The position numbers were made by a program, and so were the translations under genes. A stretch of DNA of 64,000 nt from assembly GCF_001005295.1 (NCBI RefSeq), contig NZ_LBMK01000002.1, positions 1,061,131-1,125,130 on the forward strand, given 5' to 3'. The stretch comes from Streptomyces yangpuensis. Its GTDB lineage: Bacteria; Actinomycetota; Actinomycetes; Streptomycetales; Streptomycetaceae. This document shows positions 16,493 through 24,488 of the stretch, piece after piece (within the stretch, counting starts at the first letter, position 1; every line of letters starts with the position of its first letter). The notes under the pieces were generated by a model, which searched no databases, was not told the origin of the DNA, and saw nothing but the letters and a program-made list of their open reading frames with translations.

Positions 16493-17541
16493 CTCCCCAC
16501 CTCCAGCGGCGAGGTTACAAGCACCGCCCGCACCTCGAACCCGGAGCCGTCGCGCCGCGGACCGCACCGTGCCGTCCCGCCGTGGGCGGCCGCCCGCTCC
16601 CTGATCCCGATCAGCCCGTGCCCGCCGCCGCTCCCGCCGCCACTTCCGTCACCGCCCGCCGGTCCCCGCCCGTCGTCCGTCACGGTGATCTCCAGCTCCC
16701 CGCCCCCGTGGTGCAGCCGTACGCCCACCCGCCGGGCCCGCGCGTGCTTCACCACGTTCGTCAGCGCCTCCTGCACGATGCGGTACGCGGCGGTGTCCAC
16801 CGCCGGCGGCAGCCCCCCGACCTCGCCCGTCTCCTCGTACGTGATCTCCGGCCCGCCCCGCCGCACCCGTTCCAGCAGGGCCGGCAGCTCGGCCACCCCG
16901 GGCTGCGGCTCGCGCGGCGCCGGGCCGTCCGCCTCGCGGAGCACCCCCAGCATCGTGCGCAGCTGCGCCATCGCCTCCCGGCCGGTGTCCGAGATCGCCT
17001 CGAAGGCCGCCTCGGCCCGCTCCAGCTGCTCCGCCCGGTCCTCGACGGCCGCGGTGTAGGCCTGCCGGGTGAACTGCAGCCGGCCCAGCGCGTAGGCGGC
17101 GCCCGCGCAGAACAGGGTGAAGGACAGCTCCCTGGCCGTGCCCGTCCCCAGCCCCACGGACGCGGCGACGGCCACCACCAATCCCGCGCCGACCACGGCC
17201 CGCACCCGGCCGGGACACTGCAGCGCGACCGTGTAGAAGGCCATCAGCCCGGCGTAGGGCAGCGGCTGGCCCGGCCCGTCCATCGCCACCTTGTACACGC
17301 CGCCGATCAGCAGGATCGCCACCAGGACCAGCACGGGCCGGCGCCGGCGCCACACCAGCGGCAGCACTCCCAGCGTGGTGACCGCGTACGAGGCCCAGGT
17401 CACCGGGGGCAGGCCGGATTCCCGCGGCAGCACGAACGGCATCGTGACGGCCAGCTGCACCAGCACGGTCAGCCCCAGGTCCACGACCCACGGACGGGCC
17501 CCGCGCAGCCGCCGGACCGGACGGCCCAGCGCGGGTATCAC
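16489..17541 (-). CDS. Sensor histidine kinase, HisKA_3 type, lacking the phospho-acceptor helix
   Basis: 350-residue membrane sensor with about five to six N-terminal helices, then a coiled region and a HATPase domain (N-box IVQEALTNVVKHA; G-boxes TDDGRGP and GHGLIGIRERAAAHGG). Family members normally carry about 40 residues with an ARELHDVVAHH-like H-box between the coil and the second dimerisation helix. Here the sequence runs straight from VEDRAEQLER to AEAAFEAISDTGREA (residues 167-190), and no His occurs in that region. An in-frame deletion around 17,010-17,022 is inferred. The GTG start overlaps the phosphodiesterase stop (GTGA). Confidence 0.85.
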   Translation of the reverse strand: MIPALGRPVRRLRGARPWVVDLGLTVLVQLAVTMPFVLPRESGLPPVTWASYAVTTLGVLPLVWRRRRPVLVLVAILLIGGVYKVAMDGPGQPLPYAGLMAFYTVALQCPGRVRAVVGAGLVVAVAASVGLGTGTARELSFTLFCAGAAYALGRLQFTRQAYTAAVEDRAEQLERAEAAFEAISDTGREAMAQLRTMLGVLREADGPAPREPQPGVAELPALLERVRRGGPEITYEETGEVGGLPPAVDTAAYRIVQEALTNVVKHARARRVGVRLHHGGGELEITVTDDGRGPAGGDGSGGGSGGGHGLIGIRERAAAHGGTARCGPRRDGSGFEVRAVLVTSPLEVGS

Positions 17542-18227
17542 CGGCGGAACTCGGCCCGTACGGCCGTCAGCGCGTCCACCCGGTTCGTGGTGATCGCGTC
17601 GACCCCGGCTGCCATGAGCCCCTTCATCGTCCGCCTGGTGTCGGCGGTCCACGCCGACACCAGCAGGCCGTCCCGGTGCAGCGCGTCCACCAGCTCCCGG
17701 CTCACCAGCCCGAAGCGGTAGTTGAGCCAGCGGGGCGCCACCGCGTCGATCAGGACTCGCCGGGGCGGTGACAGCGTGGTCCAGGTCAGCGCGATCTCCG
17801 CGCCGGGATCGGCCGCGCGGAGTGCCAGCATCGAGCCCGGTCCCGCACAGTAGAACGTGCGCTCACGGGCGCCGCACTCCCGGACCAGGCCCACGACGGT
17901 GCCGACCGCCTCCGGCGTGGCACCCGGCAGGTCGAGCATCAGCCGGCCGTCCCCGGCCTCCATCAGCGCGTCCCGCAACGTCGGAACGGCGCCGTGCGTC
18001 AGCTCCTTCAGCTGTGCGGCCGAAATCTCGTCGAGCCGCACGTCGTGGTCCCACAGCCGCTGCAGCGACTCGTCGTGGAGGAGGACCGGCACCCCGTCAC
18101 GGGTCAGCCGCACGTCGACCTCGACCGCGTCCGCCCCGCGGGCGAAGGCGGAGCGGATCGAGGGCAGGGTGTTCTCACGGACACGGTAGGGATCGCCGCG
18201 GTGGCCGACGGCTGTCAGGGTGCGCAT
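17538..18227 (-). CDS. Glycerophosphodiester phosphodiesterase
   Basis: 229-residue TIM-barrel enzyme that hydrolyses glycerophosphodiesters to glycerol-3-phosphate and an alcohol. The conserved catalytic His/Arg pair is GHRGDP, metal-binding Glu is in RENTL, the EVDVRLTRDGVPVLLHDE block supplies the second Glu, Asp and His, and Lys is replaced in MLDLPG where many members have LEIK. There is no signal peptide, so it acts in the cytoplasm. It is the first gene of a three-gene chain with the kinase and response regulator, linked by 4-bp overlaps, so its expression is tied to theirs. Confidence 0.88.
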   Translation of the reverse strand: MRTLTAVGHRGDPYRVRENTLPSIRSAFARGADAVEVDVRLTRDGVPVLLHDESLQRLWDHDVRLDEISAAQLKELTHGAVPTLRDALMEAGDGRLMLDLPGATPEAVGTVVGLVRECGARERTFYCAGPGSMLALRAADPGAEIALTWTTLSPPRRVLIDAVAPRWLNYRFGLVSRELVDALHRDGLLVSAWTADTRRTMKGLMAAGVDAITTNRVDALTAVRAEFRR

Positions 18228-18248
18228 GCCCCCATTCTCGGGGGGACT

Positions 18249-19274
18249 TCAGCGCGCGAGCCATTGCTCGGTGTACGTGTCGATCTCCGCGTTGAGCTTC
18301 GCCTTGCCGTCCGGATCCAGGAAGGAGGCCTCGACGGCGTTCTTCGCGAGCTGCGCGAGCCCGCGCTCGTCGAGGCCGAGGAGGCGGGCGGCCACCGCGT
18401 ACTCGTTGTTGAGGTCGGAGCCGAACATCGGCGGGTCGTCGCTGTTGATGGTGACGAGCACGCCTGCCGCGACCATCTCCTTGACCGGGTGCCGGTCGAG
18501 GTCGGTCACCGCGCGGGTGGCGATGTTCGAGGTCGGGCAGACCTCCAGCGCGATGCGGTGCTCGGCGAGGTACGCGAGCAGCTCCGGGTCCTGGACGGAG
18601 CTCGTGCCGTGGCCGATGCGCTCGGCGCCCAGCTCGCGGATGGCGTCCCAGACGGTCTCCGGACCCGTGGTCTCGCCCGCGTGCGGGACACTGCGCAGGC
18701 CGGCGGCCCGGGCGGCGTCGAAGTACGGCTTGAACTGCGGGCGCGGGACGCCGATCTCGGGTCCGCCCAGGCCGAAGGAGACCAGGCCCTCGGGGCGCAG
18801 GTCCACGGCGAGCCGCGCGGTCTCGGCGGCGGCCTCCAGACCGGCCTCGCCGGGAATGTCGAAGCACCAGCGCAGGATGACGCCGAGTTCCTGCTCGGCG
18901 GCCTTGCGGGCGTCCTCGATGGCCTCCATGAAGGCCTTCTCGTCGATGCCGCGGCGGGTGGAGGAGTAGGGCGTGATGGTCAGCTCGGCGTAGCGGATGT
19001 TCTGCCGGGCCATGTCACGGGCGACCTCGAAGGTCAGCAGCCGTACGTCCTCGGGGGTGCGGACGAGGTCGACGACCGACAGATAGACCTCGATGAAGTG
19101 GGCGAAGTCCGTGAAGGTGAAGTAGTCGGCGAGGGCCTCGGCGTCCGTGGGGACCTTGGAGTCGGGGTGCCGGGCCGCGAGCTCGGCCACGATGCGCGGG
19201 GAGGCGGAGCCGACGTGGTGGACGTGGAGTTCGGCCTTGGGCAGCCCCGCGATGAAGGGATGCAGGTCGGTCAT
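18249..19274 (-). CDS. add: Adenosine deaminase
   Basis: 341-residue zinc amidohydrolase of purine salvage, converting adenosine to inosine. Zinc ligands sit in KAELHVHHVG, the catalytic HAGE motif in SVPHAGETTGP, and the Asp pair in INSDDPPMFG; length matches the family. It stands alone on the minus strand, 22 bp from the phosphodiesterase. The opening motif is HVHHVGSASP where many members have HxHLxG; adenosine versus adenine-type substrate is judged from overall family resemblance. Confidence 0.88.
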   Translation of the reverse strand: MTDLHPFIAGLPKAELHVHHVGSASPRIVAELAARHPDSKVPTDAEALADYFTFTDFAHFIEVYLSVVDLVRTPEDVRLLTFEVARDMARQNIRYAELTITPYSSTRRGIDEKAFMEAIEDARKAAEQELGVILRWCFDIPGEAGLEAAAETARLAVDLRPEGLVSFGLGGPEIGVPRPQFKPYFDAARAAGLRSVPHAGETTGPETVWDAIRELGAERIGHGTSSVQDPELLAYLAEHRIALEVCPTSNIATRAVTDLDRHPVKEMVAAGVLVTINSDDPPMFGSDLNNEYAVAARLLGLDERGLAQLAKNAVEASFLDPDGKAKLNAEIDTYTEQWLAR

Positions 19275-19381
19275 GGGGGTGCCTCCGGATGACGGGGTGC
19301 GGGCGGGTCGCCCTCATCGTAGGCACGGCCGTGACTGTCGGTGGCAGCGCTTAGCATGGCTGTACGAGAGGGGGGCTCCGT

Positions 19382-20083
19382 ATGACCGACAGCAGTTCCG
19401 AGCCGCGGGACCCGTGGGCGCCGCCGGAGCGGCCGGCGGTGGACCTGGGCAAAACGCGGGGGGCGACGCGCGGCACGCCGGGCGTGTCGGGTCCGGCGTC
19501 CGTGCACGACCAGCCGACGCTCGCCGGGATGCCGGGCGACCAGGCGACTCCCGCCGCCCCGACAGGGCCCGCGCCGGGCACCGCCACTCCCGTGTCGCCC
19601 GCGCCCGTACCCGGACCGGCCTCTGCGGCGTACGGCTATCCGACGGCGCAGCCCGGCTACGGGTATCCGGGCGATGCCGGATACCCCGGATACCCCGGAT
19701 ACCCCGGGTACCCCGCCCAGCAGGGGTACCCGTTCCCCGGCGCGTATCCGCCGTACGGGCGCCGGCCCAGCAACGGCTTCGGCGTCACCTCGCTCGTCCT
19801 CGGCATCCTCGCCGTGGTCGGCTGCGTCACCAGCTTCATAGCGGTCGCCCTCGGGATCGGCGCCGTCGTCTTCGGCGCCCTGGGGAAGGGCAAGGCCAAC
19901 CGCGGCGAGGCCGACAACGGCGGGGCGGCCCTGGCCGGCATCATCCTGGGCGCGATCGGCATCGCGCTGGGCCTGCTGATGCTGGTCGCCATGTTCGCCG
20001 CCCCGTTCCTCGACGACGACGGGGACGACCGCCCGCGCCACGAGAGCCCGTATTCGGACTCACGGCTTCACGAACGGGTCTGA
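19382..20083 (+). CDS. DUF4190-like membrane protein with Pro/Gly/Tyr-rich N-terminus
   Basis: 233-residue protein. The first 125 residues are disordered and rich in Pro, Gly and Tyr, with a GYPGYPGYPGYP run. Two membrane helices follow (VTSLVLGILAVVGCVTSFIAVALGIGAVVFGAL and GGAALAGIILGAIGIALGLLMLVAMFA) joined by a short basic loop, the pattern of the DUF4190 group, then an acidic tail (DDDGDDRPRHE). ATG 19382 directly follows a GAGAGGGGG ribosome site. The 3' end overlaps the convergent TROVE gene by 16 bp. The tail resembles low-complexity interaction regions of septal or envelope proteins, but the function is unknown. Confidence 0.82.
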   Translation: MTDSSSEPRDPWAPPERPAVDLGKTRGATRGTPGVSGPASVHDQPTLAGMPGDQATPAAPTGPAPGTATPVSPAPVPGPASAAYGYPTAQPGYGYPGDAGYPGYPGYPGYPAQQGYPFPGAYPPYGRRPSNGFGVTSLVLGILAVVGCVTSFIAVALGIGAVVFGALGKGKANRGEADNGGAALAGIILGAIGIALGLLMLVAMFAAPFLDDDGDDRPRHESPYSDSRLHERV

Positions 20084-21687
20084 AGCCACGGCCAGTCGGC
20101 GTTCCGGCCGGCCTCGATCAGCGACACCATCCGGAACGCCGCGTCCGTGAGCCCGCCGAAGGTGTGCCGGTTCGCGGTACCGGAGGGCGCGTGCCCCACC
20201 CGGTAGCCGGCCAGGTTCCAGGTGTACACGGGCACCTCGGACGGTACGAGCTCCGCCGGATCCCCGCTGTAGCCGTAGGACGCGGCCTGCTCGTCCGTCA
20301 CGATCAGCACCCGGTCGTGGTCCCGGTAGTGCTTCTTCACGGCCTGGGCCGTGTAGGTGCCCCCGAGGTCCCCGAACCGTTCGAGCACCTTCAGCACGGA
20401 CTCGCCCCGGGTACAGGGGACCGCCTCGCTGGTCGTGCCGAACTGCACGAGGTCGGCCCGCTCCGCCCGCAGTGCCAGCGCCGCCCCGAAGACGGCCGCG
20501 GCATCGGCCCGGTTGAGCCGGGAACGGTCCGACAGCGGGGACCACATCGAACCGGAGCGGTCGACGAGCACCAGCGTGCGGCCGGGCAGCGCCGGTACGT
20601 TCGCCAGCGAGTGGCCGAGCGCCTGCTCCAGCGGGTACGCCCAGCGCAGCGAGGGCGCGTGCCGGTACGCGGCCAGGTAGCGGAAGGGGAACTGCCGGGA
20701 CCGGGCGACGACCTCCGGGTCGGATATCTTCGCCGCGACCTGCGCGGCCACCGCGTCCGAGACCCCGGCCTCGTCGAAGTTGCGCAGGTTGCGCAGCAGC
20801 GCCATCGCCCCCATGGACGGGATGACCGCCTCCCAGGCGGCCGCGTCCAGCGGCCCCTGCAGCCAGCCGGCCAGCGCCTCCCAGGTCATGCCCGCCGCGG
20901 CGAGCCGCTCCGCGCCGTCCGGGGCGAGCACCACACCGCGCCGCTCGGAGACCGGCAGCTCCATCAGCGCCCGGTGCGCCGCGAGGGTGCGGTTGCCCGC
21001 GGGGACCTGCGCGCTCTGCGGGTTGTGCCTGCGGTCCAGGGCGTAGCGGAACAGCTCGCCCTGCCAGGGCCTGTCCGGGTCGGGGGAGGCGTGCACGAGG
21101 TTGAGGACATCACCGAAGCGGTAGGCCCTGGAGTCGGTGTCGTACTTCAGCAGCGAGGCGGCGGAGTAGAGCCGGCGCACGGCGTCGGCGATCCCGCGCT
21201 TGACGGGCTTGGGCACGTTCCGCCCGTATGTGGCCGTCCAGTAGGCCAGCAGCTCACCGGGCTCGTCCGCGCGCCGCAGCACGGAGTCCACGACCCGGCG
21301 GTTCGACGGGCCGTCGGTGTCGGTCGCGGTGTCCGTGGCGCCCGCGTCGAGCCTGGCCTTCACGTACTCCGCGGCGCCGACGAGGGAGGCGGTGCGCATG
21401 TTCGCGTCCTGGCGCAGCCAGCCCAGCAGGCCGGCCGTCCATGCCGGATCCTCGACCGCGAGGGTGCGCACGAGCGCGGCGAAGCGGTCGTCGCGCGCCT
21501 CGCCGCTCTCGTAGGCGGTGCGCTGCGTCACGAAGTTGGCGACGGCCAGCAGGAACAGCTCGGAGCGCGGATCGCGCAGGTGGCCCGGGCCGCCCTCGGC
21601 GGTGCGGGCGCTTGCAGTGGAGCGCACCGGCGAAGTGGGCGCGGCGGGCGCGGGCTTGACGAGCGCGCGCAGGTTGAAGCGAGCCAT
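20068..21687 (-). CDS. rsr: TROVE / von Willebrand A protein, Ro60 (Rsr) homologue
   Basis: 539-residue RNA-binding ring protein. The N-terminal TROVE domain (about residues 30-370) has the HEAT-like repeats that bind Y RNAs and misfolded RNA in Ro60/Rsr. The C-terminal VWA domain has an intact MIDAS (LVLVDRSGSMWSPLSD) and TDEQAASYG. Bacterial Rsr works with Y RNAs in RNA quality control, stress survival and, in some species, as a PNPase partner. ATG 21687 follows GGGGGGA. Two Y-RNA-like genes lie immediately upstream on the same strand, which greatly strengthens the assignment. Confidence 0.9.
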   Translation of the reverse strand: MARFNLRALVKPAPAAPTSPVRSTASARTAEGGPGHLRDPRSELFLLAVANFVTQRTAYESGEARDDRFAALVRTLAVEDPAWTAGLLGWLRQDANMRTASLVGAAEYVKARLDAGATDTATDTDGPSNRRVVDSVLRRADEPGELLAYWTATYGRNVPKPVKRGIADAVRRLYSAASLLKYDTDSRAYRFGDVLNLVHASPDPDRPWQGELFRYALDRRHNPQSAQVPAGNRTLAAHRALMELPVSERRGVVLAPDGAERLAAAGMTWEALAGWLQGPLDAAAWEAVIPSMGAMALLRNLRNFDEAGVSDAVAAQVAAKISDPEVVARSRQFPFRYLAAYRHAPSLRWAYPLEQALGHSLANVPALPGRTLVLVDRSGSMWSPLSDRSRLNRADAAAVFGAALALRAERADLVQFGTTSEAVPCTRGESVLKVLERFGDLGGTYTAQAVKKHYRDHDRVLIVTDEQAASYGYSGDPAELVPSEVPVYTWNLAGYRVGHAPSGTANRHTFGGLTDAAFRMVSLIEAGRNADWPWLQTRS

Positions 21688-21726
21688 GAGAATCCCCCCG
21701 AATTCGATGGAAGCGGGGGAGGCGTT

Positions 21727-21879
21727 GCGTGGGGGATGTCCGAGATCGGGAGTCGGCGGCGGACTTGTGTCAGCTGCTCTGAGCTTCTGAGCTACCGGCC
21801 TGAGCCGGGCGGGACTTGAACCCGCGACCCGCTGATGGGAAGAAGTAACCGTCGCCTTCGCACCGGGCATCCTCCACGC
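21727..21879 (-). ncRNA. Y-RNA-like gene 2 (YrlA type, tRNA mimic), next to rsr
   Basis: About 153 nt. The ends pair as GCGTGG (21874-21879) with CCACGC (21727-21732) and GGATG with CATCC; an inner helix joins 21849-21856 to 21755-21762. The element GGTGCGAAGGCGA (21852-21864) sits in this helix and is identical in the second gene. The central module is tRNA-like but permuted: a perfect T-arm (GCGGG-TTCAAGT-CCCGC, 21809-21825), a 5-bp acceptor-like stem closed by a 4-base loop (21795-21808), then a D-arm (TAGCTC...GAGC, 21776-21794). This is the known bacterial YrlA order. Exact ends are estimated from pairing. Confidence 0.78.
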
Positions 21880-21961
21880 GCCTCCCGAGATCAAGGTGGC
21901 GGCGGCCTGGGTTTCTCTGCAAAAGAAGGAGCCGCAGCCTGCGCACCGGGAGGTGCGTGAC

Positions 21962-22102
21962 AAAAGGTGTCCAGAGAACAAGGCCGGCGAAACCACATGG
22001 TGCTCTACCGACTGAGCTACACCGGCCTGAAGCCGGTGACGGGACTCGAACCCGCGGCCACCCGATCTGGAGTCGAAGTAGGTCTCGCCTTCGCACCTGG
22101 AC
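21962..22102 (-). ncRNA. Y-RNA-like gene 1 (YrlA type, tRNA mimic)
   Basis: About 141 nt. GTCCAG (22097-22102) pairs with CTGGAC (21969-21974) and GGCGA (22085-22089) with TCGCC (21986-21990). The same GGTGCGAAGGCGA block as in gene 2 occupies 22085-22097. The module then reads T-arm (GCGGG-TTCGAGT-CCCGT, 22039-22055), a 7-bp acceptor-like stem CACCGGC/GCCGGTG capped by a 5-base loop (22020-22038), then a D-arm (TAGCTCAGTCGGTAGAGCA, 22001-22019). A four-T run at 21962-21965 after the closing stem marks the likely 3' end. Order T-arm, acceptor, D-arm rules out a normal tRNA gene. Confidence 0.78.
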
Positions 22103-22144
22103 GAGGAACACGTTAGGCGGCGCCCTTCCGGCTCCGCCAGCCAA

Positions 22145-22732
22145 TTACGCCCGGCCCGGACCGTCCCCGCCGTCAGCGGCCTCGCCGCCTTCGCGCAGCC
22201 GCTCCCGGGCCTCCATCAGGGCGAAACCCAGCAGGTTCAGCCCGCGCCAGCGCGCCGGGTCCAGGGCGCGCTCGTCGTCGGCCGCCAGTCCGATGCCCCA
22301 GATCCGGTCCATCGGGCTCGCCTCCACCAGCACCCGCTCCCCGGTGCCCAGCAGGTAGGACCGCAGCGCCGGGTCCGAGCCGAACTTGTGCACGCTGCCC
22401 TCCACGACCAGGGCGAAGCGCTCCCGCTCCCATGTCGCGTTGTCGAAGCCGCGCACGAGCCGGCCGACCTTCTTCGCCTCGGCCGGGCTCTTCGCCGCCA
22501 CTGCGGCGCGCTCGGCCTCGGGGTCCGCGAACAGCCGGGCCTTCCCGGCCATCATCCAGTGCTCGGCCGTCGCATAACGGACGTCACCGACAGTGAAGGC
22601 GGAGGGCCACCACTGGCTCAGGCAGCTCGGCCCGAGCCTGCCGTCGGGCTGCGGCCGGTGCCCCCAGAACGGCAGGTACTTCACCCGCTCACCGCGGCTG
22701 ACCTGCTTGATCAGGTCGTCGATCATCTCCAT
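22145..22732 (-). CDS. NADAR-domain protein (YbiA family)
   Basis: 195-residue NADAR protein. Family features seen are LPFWGHRP near the N-terminus, CLSQWWPSAFTVGDVRYATAEHWMMAGKARLF (the conserved FSQW...T.EH.M...KA block), and SPMDRIWGIGLAADD (the WG.G motif). Known relatives are N-glycosidases acting on riboflavin-pathway intermediates or removing ADP-ribose from guanine. Start MEMIDD at 22732 is chosen; the frame upstream to 22822 lacks support. The stop lies about 40 bp before the first Y-RNA-like gene on the same strand, so NADAR, two Y-like RNAs and rsr may form one transcription unit. Confidence 0.87.
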   Translation of the reverse strand: MEMIDDLIKQVSRGERVKYLPFWGHRPQPDGRLGPSCLSQWWPSAFTVGDVRYATAEHWMMAGKARLFADPEAERAAVAAKSPAEAKKVGRLVRGFDNATWERERFALVVEGSVHKFGSDPALRSYLLGTGERVLVEASPMDRIWGIGLAADDERALDPARWRGLNLLGFALMEARERLREGGEAADGGDGPGRA

Positions 22733-22923
22733 GCACGCGAGTCTGACACCCGCCACTGACACTTCGTACGGGATTTTCGGCGTGCCTCGACACATGGTCG
22801 ACCGATTCCGTCGCGTAATCAAAAGGCAACAACGGAATCACTTGGCCGAGGGCATCACCTCTGTCAGGATCGGCACTCAATTCGAGCTGTAACTCGAACT
22901 GTAGCTACGGAGAGCGTGAGAGC

Positions 22924-24441
22924 GTGATGGGCAACCGCTTCCAGGTCAAGGACCGCTTCGCAGAGGGCGCGCAGTACATCGACGGGCAACTCCGGGCCGG
23001 AACCTCCGGACGGTCACACGCCGTGGTCGACCCGGCCACCGGCGAGGAGGTCCTGACCTACGAGCTCGCGGGCACCGCGGACGTCGACGAGGCCGTCGCG
23101 GCCGCCCGGCGCGCCTTCCCCGCCTGGTCCGGTGCCACCCCCGGGGAGCGTTCGGACGCCCTGCACCGGCTGGCCGCCGTACTGGCCGAGCAGGCCGAGG
23201 ACTTCGCGTACGCCGAATCCCTCCAGTGCGGCAAGCCGATCAAGCTGTCCACGGAGTTCGACGTACCGGGCACCATCGACAACACCGCCTTCTTCGCGGG
23301 CGCCGCCCGGCACCTCCAGGGGCAGGCCGCCGCGGAGTACTCGGGCGACCACACCTCGTACGTGCGCCGCGAGGCCATCGGGGTCGTCGGCTCCATCGCC
23401 CCCTGGAACTACCCGCTGCAGATGGCCGCCTGGAAGATCCTCCCGGCGATCGCGGCGGGCAACACCATCGTGCTCAAGCCCGCCGAGCTCACCCCGCTGA
23501 CCTCCCTGATGTTCGCGCAGGCGGCCAAGGAGGCGGGCCTGCCCGACGGTGTGATCAACATCGTCACCGGTGCCGGCCGTGACGCCGGAGAGCACCTGGT
23601 GGGCCACCCCGACGTGGTGATGACCTCCTTCACCGGCTCCACCGCCGTCGGCAAGCGGGTCGCGGAGATCGCCACCGCCACCGTGAAGCGCCTGCACCTG
23701 GAGCTCGGCGGCAAGGCCCCCTTCCTCGTCTTCGACGACGCCGACCTGGAGGCCGCCGCGCACGGCGCCGTCGCCGCCTCCCTGATCAACACCGGCCAGG
23801 ACTGCACCGCCGCGACCCGCGCCTACGTACAGCGGCCCCTGCACGACGCCTTCGTCGCCCGGGTCGCCGAGCTGATGGAGACCGTCCGCCTGGGCGACCC
23901 CTTCGCCCCCGGCACCGACCTCGGCCCACTGGTCTCGCACGCCCAGCGCGACCGCGTCGCCGGCTTCGTCGAGCGCGCCCGCGGCTACGCCACCGTCGTC
24001 ACCGGCGGCGCGATCCCGGGCGGCGAGCTCGCCGACGGGGCGTACTACCGGCCCACCCTCATCACCGGGGCCGCCCAGGACAGCGAGGTGGTCCAGTCGG
24101 AGATCTTCGGCCCCGTCCTCGTGGTGCTGCCCTTCGACAGCGACGACGAGGGCATCGCGCTGGCCAACGACACCCCGTACGGGCTCGCCGCCTCCGCCTG
24201 GAGCCGCGGCCTCTACCGGGCGAACCGTGCCACCCGTGAGATCAAGGCGGGCTGCGTGTGGGTCAACGACCACATCCCGATCATCAGCGAGATGCCCCAC
24301 GGGGGCTACAAGGCCAGCGGCTTCGGAAAGGACATGTCCGCCTACTCCTTCGAGGAGTACACGCAGATCAAGCACGTGATGTACGACAACACCGCGGTGG
24401 CCGCGAAGGACTGGCACCGCACGATCTTCGGGGACAGATAG
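22924..24441 (+). CDS. Gamma-aminobutyraldehyde dehydrogenase-like
   Basis: 505-residue NAD-dependent aldehyde dehydrogenase, first gene of the polyamine uptake/oxidation operon. Catalytic Cys is in TGQDCTAATRAYV, Glu in HLELGGKAPFLVF and the Asn loop is APWNYPLQMAAWK. The aminoaldehyde-type C-terminus (MPHGGYKASGFGKDMSAYSFEEYTQIKHVM) is shared with the 11.2 kb copy. It would oxidise 4-aminobutyraldehyde from putrescine to GABA. The GTG at 22924 is nine bases after GGAGAG; the ATG at 22927 is the alternative. It is followed at 47 bp by potD. Confidence 0.9.
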   Translation: MMGNRFQVKDRFAEGAQYIDGQLRAGTSGRSHAVVDPATGEEVLTYELAGTADVDEAVAAARRAFPAWSGATPGERSDALHRLAAVLAEQAEDFAYAESLQCGKPIKLSTEFDVPGTIDNTAFFAGAARHLQGQAAAEYSGDHTSYVRREAIGVVGSIAPWNYPLQMAAWKILPAIAAGNTIVLKPAELTPLTSLMFAQAAKEAGLPDGVINIVTGAGRDAGEHLVGHPDVVMTSFTGSTAVGKRVAEIATATVKRLHLELGGKAPFLVFDDADLEAAAHGAVAASLINTGQDCTAATRAYVQRPLHDAFVARVAELMETVRLGDPFAPGTDLGPLVSHAQRDRVAGFVERARGYATVVTGGAIPGGELADGAYYRPTLITGAAQDSEVVQSEIFGPVLVVLPFDSDDEGIALANDTPYGLAASAWSRGLYRANRATREIKAGCVWVNDHIPIISEMPHGGYKASGFGKDMSAYSFEEYTQIKHVMYDNTAVAAKDWHRTIFGDR

Positions 24442-24488
24442 CCGATCACCGCCTGACCAGCGGCACACCTCCCGAAAGGCCACAGCGC

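Noticed and set aside
19624..19760. Tandem DNA repeat (TACCCCGGA units) as a functional repeat array
   Set aside because: The repetition encodes the GYPGYPGYP run of the disordered N-terminus of a membrane protein and is explained by coding.
21776..22055. Canonical tRNA genes suggested by GGTTCAAGTCCC and GGTTCGAGTCCC plus D-arm sequences
   Set aside because: The T-arm precedes the acceptor and D-arm, the acceptor-like stem is closed by a 4-5 base loop, and there is no anticodon arm in the normal place or 3' CCA. The Y-RNA-like model explains all parts.
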